Assembly: GCA_046346665.1 (NCBI GenBank)
Contig: JAXMHQ010000038.1
Span: 1-46,554 of the forward strand
Origin: JAXMHQ01 sp046346665
GTDB taxonomy: Bacteria > Verrucomicrobiota > Verrucomicrobiia > Limisphaerales > JAXMHQ01
DNA length: 46,554 nt
Direction: 5' to 3'
Positions 42,335-46,554 of this stretch are shown piece by piece. Position numbers and translations under genes: made by a program. Below the pieces are notes generated by a model that ran no database searches, was not told where the DNA came from, and saw only the letters and a program-made list of their open reading frames with translations. Each line of letters starts with the position of its first letter. Position 1 is the first letter of the stretch.

Positions 42335-42631
42335 TCAGCCTCCCGCCATCGCCCCGATGATCAGGAACGGTTCGGTCCCGTCCACCACCGCCTCCGGCAA
42401 CACCGTCTCCGGCGGCGCGAAGGACAGGTCCTCTTTGCACGCGAAAAATCTCACGAACGGCCGGCGCTTGAGCGAATCATGGTCCCGGATCGCGCCGCGC
42501 AGCATCGGGAATTTTTCCTCGATGGACTGCAGCAGCGAGCCGAGCGTGGCCGGCCGGTCCGGGTCGACCTGAACTTCTCCCGGCACGCATGCCAGCACGC
42601 GCAGGGGATAGGGCAGCAACACCCGGATCAT
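42335..42631 (-). CDS. MoaD/ThiS-family small ubiquitin-like protein
   Basis: 98 residues from the ATG at 42631, which overlaps the TGA of the BNR-repeat gene (ATGA). The open frame upstream is antisense-like extension inside the BNR gene and is discarded. IRVLLPYPLRVLACV is the first beta-hairpin of the beta-grasp fold, TLGSLLQSIEEKFPMLRGAI the helix, and the protein ends in IIGAMAGG with the C-terminal Gly-Gly that is adenylated and thiocarboxylated in sulfur carriers. RFFACKEDLSF carries the family-typical FVN-like strand with a Cys. No MoaE, ThiG or MoeB is adjacent, so it is not the classical molybdopterin or thiamin carrier set. Coupling to a sialidase-like BNR protein points to a different, unassigned job. 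Confidence 0.9.
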   Translation of the reverse strand: MIRVLLPYPLRVLACVPGEVQVDPDRPATLGSLLQSIEEKFPMLRGAIRDHDSLKRRPFVRFFACKEDLSFAPPETVLPEAVVDGTEPFLIIGAMAGG

Positions 42632-43788
42632 GGCAGCACCTGCGCCTCGACCGACAGGACCGCCGGCAAGTCGCGCACGATCGGCGCCCACGTGTCCCGG
42701 GCATCCGCGGAGCCGTACACCTGGCCGCCGGTGGTTCCAAAATAAACCCCGCAGGGCTGCAGCGAATCCACCGACATCGCCTCCCGCAGCACGTTCACGT
42801 AACAATCCTGCTGCGGCAGCCCTTTCGTCAGCGCTTCCCAGTCGTTTCCGCCCGTGCGGCTCCGGTAAACCCGCAGCTTGCCCTCCGGCGGATAATGCTC
42901 GGCATCGCTCTTGATCGGCACCACGTAAACCGTCGCCGGCTCGTGCGCGTGCACGTCGATCGGAAATCCAAAGTCCGACGGCAGATTCCCGCTCACCTCG
43001 CTCCAGGAATCGCCCGCGTTGTCCGTCCGCATCACGTCCCAGTGCTTTTGCATGTAAAGCACCTCCGGCCGGGACGGGTGCAGCGCTATCCGGTGAACAC
43101 AATGGCCCACCTCCGCGTCGGGATCCGGCAGTTCATAGAGCGATTTCAACCCGCGATTGATCGGGCGCCAGGTTGCGCCGCTGTCGTCGGTCCGGAAGGC
43201 CCCGGCCGCCGAGATCGCCACATACATCCGGCCCGCATTCCGCGGGTCCTGCAAAATCGTGTGCACCGCCATCCCGCCCGCGCCCGGCTGCCACAGGTTG
43301 CCCTTCACCTTGCGCAAACCCGGGAGCTCCTTCCACGCCCGCCCCCCATCCGTCGTCCGAAACAACGCCGCATCCTCCGCCCCCGCGTAAACCGTGTCGG
43401 GATCCGACAACGAAGGTTCCAGGTGCCAGATCCTCTTGAACTCCCACGGATGCTGCGAGCCGTCATACCACTTGTGCGTCCCCACCTCGCCCTCGTAAAC
43501 GAACTTGTTGCTCTCACCCCGCGGCATCCCGTCCGGCGACGCCTCCGGCCCGCCCCCCGGCGTCCCCCAGGTTTTACCCCCGTCCTCGGATCGCTGAATG
43601 ATCTGCCCGAACCACCCGCTCGTCTGCGACGCGTAAATCCGGTCCGGATCGACGGGCGACCCCTTCATGTGAAACACCTCCCAGCCCGCAAACAACGGGC
43701 CGGTCACCGTCCAGTTCCTCCGGGCCCCGTCGGAATTCAAAATAAAGCCGCCCTTCCGAGTGCCCACCAGTAATCGTACAGCGCTCAT
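42628..43788 (-). CDS. BNR/Asp-box repeat protein (exo-alpha-sialidase-like propeller)
   Basis: 386 residues from the ATG at 43788; there is no signal peptide, so it is predicted cytoplasmic. The start SAVRLLVGTRKGGFIL opens a beta-propeller with at least five Asp-box-type motifs: QRSEDGGKTWG, RTTDGGRAWKE, RTDDSGATWRP, RTDNAGDSWSE and the degenerate RSRTGGNDWEA. Intervening blades carry WHLEPSLSDPDTVYAG and HRIALHPSRPEVLYMQKHWDVMRTD. The family is the glycosyl-hydrolase-like BNR group; the Arg triad of true sialidases cannot be identified, so enzymatic sialidase activity is unlikely. It is coupled by ATGA to the MoaD-like gene, a pair I know from other genomes though without an established function. 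Confidence 0.9.
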   Translation of the reverse strand: MSAVRLLVGTRKGGFILNSDGARRNWTVTGPLFAGWEVFHMKGSPVDPDRIYASQTSGWFGQIIQRSEDGGKTWGTPGGGPEASPDGMPRGESNKFVYEGEVGTHKWYDGSQHPWEFKRIWHLEPSLSDPDTVYAGAEDAALFRTTDGGRAWKELPGLRKVKGNLWQPGAGGMAVHTILQDPRNAGRMYVAISAAGAFRTDDSGATWRPINRGLKSLYELPDPDAEVGHCVHRIALHPSRPEVLYMQKHWDVMRTDNAGDSWSEVSGNLPSDFGFPIDVHAHEPATVYVVPIKSDAEHYPPEGKLRVYRSRTGGNDWEALTKGLPQQDCYVNVLREAMSVDSLQPCGVYFGTTGGQVYGSADARDTWAPIVRDLPAVLSVEAQVLP

Positions 43789-43927
43789 AAATCGTTCAGC
43801 CAACGCCCGCGCAGAAAAGTGAAAACCCACCACTACCACACCTCCGATTCATCATCAAACTTAAATATGCTGAACATTAAGACTCCACATGACGGTGGTT
43901 GCGATTGCAACTGCGACAGGGCTCAAC

Positions 43928-44034
43928 GGGAGGGACGGCGTCCTCGCCGTCCCAAACATCCGTTTGGCGCGGCATCCCAAAGTCGATCCGAGCGGAACAG
44001 TCTGGTTTGGGACGGCGAGGACGCCGTCCCTCCC
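43928..44034. repeat. Nested palindromic element: 30-bp perfect inverted repeat whose arms are hairpins
   Basis: 43928-43957 and 44005-44034 are exact 30-base inverted repeats. Each arm also folds on itself (gggacggcg / cgccgtccc around tcct or agga). Placed in the divergent gap between the BNR gene and the esterase gene, ending 39 bases before the esterase ATG. The hairpin word gggacggcg recurs at 46043-46093 just after the esterase gene, and a related design is at 3201-3330. Confidence 0.9.
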
Positions 44035-44073
44035 GAGGTTGAAATCGCCATCGGAACCCTTCATGCTCCACTC

Positions 44074-46032
44074 ATGCGTCGCGCCTATTTCCTCTTCGCT
44101 CTTTCCGCAATCCTCGCCGGGGATCTCTCCGCCGCGGAACCGTCCCTGCCGTTCGTCAGCCCGATCTTTGGAGATCGCATGGTTCTCCAGCGGGGCAAGC
44201 CCAATACGATCTGGGGCTGGGCCCGGCCCGGAGAGAAAGTCACCGTCGAAATCGCCGGGCGCAGCGAATCCGCCGTCGCCGGCGCCGACGGCCGCTGGGA
44301 GGCGCGGATCCGTCCGCCCGCGCCGGGCGGACCGTACACGGTGAGCGTCGATGGATCGCAGCACGTGAAATTGCATGAAGTGCTGGTGGGGGACGTCTGG
44401 CTGTGCGGCGGCCAGTCCAACATGCAGCTTCCGCTGTCGCGCACTCGCAATGCCGCGGACCAGATCAAGGCCGCCGAACATCCGGAGATCCGGTTTTTCA
44501 TCGTTCACGACCGGGCCGCCTACGCCCCGGCGGCAGTGCCGCAGGGTTCGTGGCGCATTTGTTCGCCGCAAACCGTCACCGAGGAAGGCGGGCTTTCGGC
44601 CGTCGCCTATTTCTTCGCGCGCCGGCTGCAGGAGGAGATCCATGTGCCGATCGGGCTTGTCCAGGATTGCCTGGGCGGCACGCCGGCGGAGACGTGGACG
44701 AGTGCGGGGGCGTTGAAGCCGCTGAAGGATTTCGACGCGGCGCTGGCGGAGGTGGACCGGATCAAGGCGCGGGGCGGGCCGCAGTACGGCAATTACATCA
44801 TGCACTGGTTCGACGAATACGACGCGGGGATTGGGAGCAACAACTGGGCGGCGGCGACCCTGGACGATTCGGGCTGGAAGGACGTGACGATCCCCGGCGG
44901 GTTCGCGGAGCTGGGCGTGCCGTCGGATCCGAGCGTCTGCTGGTTCCGCAGGGAAATCGTTCTGCCCAACCCGTTGCCGCCCGGGCCGGCGCGCATCCGG
45001 CTGGGCGTTGTGGAGAAGATGGACACCACTTACATCAACGGCCAGTGGGTTGGCGCGAGTTCGTGGGTTGAAAATCCCCGCAACTATTTCATCCGCGACG
45101 GCGTGCTCAAGCCCGGCACGAACGTGGTCGCGATCCGGGTGTTCAAGCTGAAGCCGGACGGCGGGTTTCAATCGAAGCCGGAATCTTTGCAGATCCTGTT
45201 AGGCGACGGCACGCAGATACCGCTGGCGGGTTCCTGGAAGGGGCGATTGAGCGTCGACGCCCGCCCGCCGCACCCGTTGCCGATGGGATTTGAGAATTAC
45301 CCCATCATGCCGTCGGTGCTTTACCAGGGCATGCTGCGGCCGGTGGCACCGCTCGCGATCACGGGTTTTCTGTGGTACCAGGGCGAGGCGAACAGCGAGC
45401 GCGCCTGGCAATACCGCGCGCTGCTGCCGGCGATGATCCAGGACTGGCGGCAGTTGTTCGGACAAGGCGACCTGCCGTTCTACATCGTCAGCCTGCCCGC
45501 TTTCATGCATCACCAGGACCAGCCCTCGGAATCGTCGTGGGCCGAACTCCGCGATGCCCAGGCGCACGCGGCGCGCGCCGTGCCCCACGCCGCCCTGGCC
45601 GTCGCCATCGACACCGGCGACCCGGACGACATTCATCCGAAAGACAAGCAACCCGTGGGCGAACGGCTCGCGCTGTGCGCGCTGGGGGAACATTACGGGA
45701 AAAAGGTGGTGTTCCAGGGACCTACCTTCAAATCAGCCGAGCGGGTTGGGAACAGTTTGAAACTGCACTTCGACCACACCGACGGCGGCCTGGTGTCGAA
45801 GGGCGGCGACCCGGTTGAATTCGCAGTCGCGGGATCGGATCGGAAATGGCACTGGGCGGAGGCGCGGATCGAGGGCGACAGCGTGGTGGTGTCGTCCACC
45901 GACGTGCCGGAGCCGGTCGCGGCGCGGTATGCCTGGCAATCGTTCCCGAAGGCGACGCTTTACAACGGCAACGGCCTGCCGGCCGTACCATTCCGCACCG
46001 ACGACTGGCCTCTCACCACCGCGAAGCGGTGA
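44074..46032 (+). CDS. Sialate O-acetylesterase-family protein, exported
   Basis: 652 residues from the ATG at 44074, which begins a Sec signal (RRAYFLFALSAILAGDLSA); starting further up (to 43819) would translate the palindromic element. The N-terminal domain SPIFGDRMVLQRGKPNTIWGWARPGEKVTV is typical of the family. The catalytic Ser115 lies in WLCGGQSNMQ, followed by the FLWYQGEAN block and a late DIHPKDKQPVGERLA with the Asp/His pair. A galactose-binding-like insert (VCWFRREIVLPNPLPPGPARIRLG ... TYINGQWVG) splits the SGNH domain, as in characterised members. The enzyme removes 9-O-acetyl groups from sialic acids or, in many environmental members, acetyl groups from xylan and other polysaccharides. 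It has hairpin elements on both sides. Confidence 0.94.
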   Translation: MRRAYFLFALSAILAGDLSAAEPSLPFVSPIFGDRMVLQRGKPNTIWGWARPGEKVTVEIAGRSESAVAGADGRWEARIRPPAPGGPYTVSVDGSQHVKLHEVLVGDVWLCGGQSNMQLPLSRTRNAADQIKAAEHPEIRFFIVHDRAAYAPAAVPQGSWRICSPQTVTEEGGLSAVAYFFARRLQEEIHVPIGLVQDCLGGTPAETWTSAGALKPLKDFDAALAEVDRIKARGGPQYGNYIMHWFDEYDAGIGSNNWAAATLDDSGWKDVTIPGGFAELGVPSDPSVCWFRREIVLPNPLPPGPARIRLGVVEKMDTTYINGQWVGASSWVENPRNYFIRDGVLKPGTNVVAIRVFKLKPDGGFQSKPESLQILLGDGTQIPLAGSWKGRLSVDARPPHPLPMGFENYPIMPSVLYQGMLRPVAPLAITGFLWYQGEANSERAWQYRALLPAMIQDWRQLFGQGDLPFYIVSLPAFMHHQDQPSESSWAELRDAQAHAARAVPHAALAVAIDTGDPDDIHPKDKQPVGERLALCALGEHYGKKVVFQGPTFKSAERVGNSLKLHFDHTDGGLVSKGGDPVEFAVAGSDRKWHWAEARIEGDSVVVSSTDVPEPVAARYAWQSFPKATLYNGNGLPAVPFRTDDWPLTTAKR

Positions 46033-46042
46033 TGCGCTGGGT

Positions 46043-46093
46043 GGGACGGCGCCTGCCCACCGTAGCTGTGCGAAGGCGGGTCCCCGCCGTCCC
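46043..46093. repeat. GGGACGGCG palindrome behind the esterase gene
   Basis: Ends gggacggcg (46043-46051) and cgccgtccc (46085-46093) are exact inverted repeats around a 33-base core with cctgccca / gaaggcggg half-matches. Starts ten bases after the esterase stop and may serve as its terminator. The following bases to 46340 contain no other feature I can support. Confidence 0.75.
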
Positions 46094-46340
46094 AGGCATT
46101 TGTGGGCCGACTACTGCGGCGCGTTTGCGGACACAAAGATCTTCTGACCGACTCGTAAATGCGCGCCCTATGGACGCGAAAATGGCCCTGAAAATTGCGC
46201 CATAAGCCCAAATTCGCCTGCTTTTTCTGCGGATCCTTTTGCCTGACATTGCCTTGCTCTGGTCAGACAGGCCCGACCGATTGAGCTTCCAAGGACTCCA
46301 GAACCTGTCATACATTGTGAATCGAGGAGCATTTGGAAGA

Positions 46341-46541
46341 ATGAGCCGGAAAAAAGATCTTCACCAGGAGCTGGCGGAATTGAGGCGCCGGGTTGCGGGG
46401 GCGCTCAGGCAGGCACGCAAGAATGGCATGAAGGCCGATGAACTCCTCGCCAGTGCGATCTCACACAAGGGCAAGACCCGCGCCCCGCGACAAGCCATCG
46501 CCAGGATCCGCACCCCGCAACCGCGTCAGCACCGGGTCTAG
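46341..46541 (+). CDS. Small basic protein of unknown function
   Basis: 66 residues from the ATG at 46341, which has GAGGAG about 11 bases upstream. The first half (SRKKDLHQELAELRRRVAGALRQARKNGMKADELLASAI) should form an amphipathic helix or short coiled coil with heptad Leu/Val spacing; the second half is Lys/Arg-rich and disordered-looking (KGKTRAPRQAIARIRTPQPRQHRV). The charge suggests nucleic-acid binding but there is no recognised domain. An earlier in-frame start at 46239 would add unlikely residues. It ends 13 bases before the window edge, so genes downstream are not visible. Confidence 0.6.
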   Translation: MSRKKDLHQELAELRRRVAGALRQARKNGMKADELLASAISHKGKTRAPRQAIARIRTPQPRQHRV

Positions 46542-46554
46542 AGCGGTTCAAGAA

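Noticed and set aside
43819..44073. Extension of the esterase gene to an upstream in-frame ATG
   Set aside because: It would translate the perfect inverted repeat and place 85 residues before the signal peptide.
46043..46340. Possible tRNA-like folds in the last intergenic region
   Set aside because: Hairpins are present but no acceptor/anticodon arrangement or T-loop motif can be found.

Overview
The window is GC-rich bacterial chromosome that I read as belonging to a Verrucomicrobia-type organism (Pedosphaera/Limisphaerales-like; inference from gene content, not from a marker gene). The reasons are a pseudopilin with a C-terminal H-X9-DG motif, a high density of large Sec-exported beta-helix, leucine-rich, Kelch and CotH/lamin-tail proteins, a recurrent C-terminal module ending in an aromatic-aromatic-Arg signature, and many intergenic nested palindromes. 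There are no rRNA or tRNA genes, CRISPR arrays, integrases or transposases that I can see. I annotate 36 protein genes, the first cut by the left edge.

Layout. 1-3.1 kb: end of a PQQ-type sugar dehydrogenase, translationally coupled to a pseudopilin, then a convergent secreted protein of unknown family. 3.6-5.1 kb: a small cupin and a four-EF-hand protein with a clear terminator. 5.4-12.3 kb: a surface/exoprotein block on the + strand (Cthe_2159-like beta-helix, BspA-like LRR protein, right-handed beta-helix protein). 12.3-14.5 kb: WYL regulator and a tandem receiver protein. 14.7-22 kb: GH13 amylase-like protein with altered catalytic motifs, Kelch protein, MauG-like dihaem peroxidase, GH26 mannanase with a CBM, and another exported protein. 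22-26 kb: small membrane protein, MacB-like ABC permease/ATPase pair, DUF5069 protein, exported unknown. 26.3-33.5 kb: SGNH esterase, then a minus-strand run of GH8 xylanase, XPD/DinG-like helicase, OprB-like porin and a pore-channel-like membrane protein. 33.9-38 kb: a 1370-residue modular CotH protein. 38.2-43.8 kb: minus-strand housekeeping/accessory genes (HI0933-type flavoprotein coupled to a DEAD-box helicase; DoxX; VOC; MoaD-like protein coupled to a BNR-repeat protein). 44-46.5 kb: sialate O-acetylesterase and a short unknown protein.

How the genes fit together. Much of the window looks like a saprophyte's polysaccharide toolkit: exported GH26, GH8 and GH13 enzymes, two SGNH esterases, an OprB-like sugar porin and a periplasmic sugar dehydrogenase, plus large surface proteins likely to bind glycans. 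No SusC/SusD pair is present. At least six otherwise unrelated exported proteins end in a similar ~50-60-residue module, which makes it a candidate sorting or anchoring domain.

The most unusual DNA-level signal is the intergenic space. (i) A C-poor AGTTTRRGAG-type repeat lies within a few bases of the stop codon of five genes. (ii) Terminal-inverted-repeat elements with identical ends but different cores sit in two convergent gaps. (iii) Several other nested palindromes and a dispersed ~50-bp repeat occupy gaps that would otherwise look empty. These are read directly from sequence; their function is inference.
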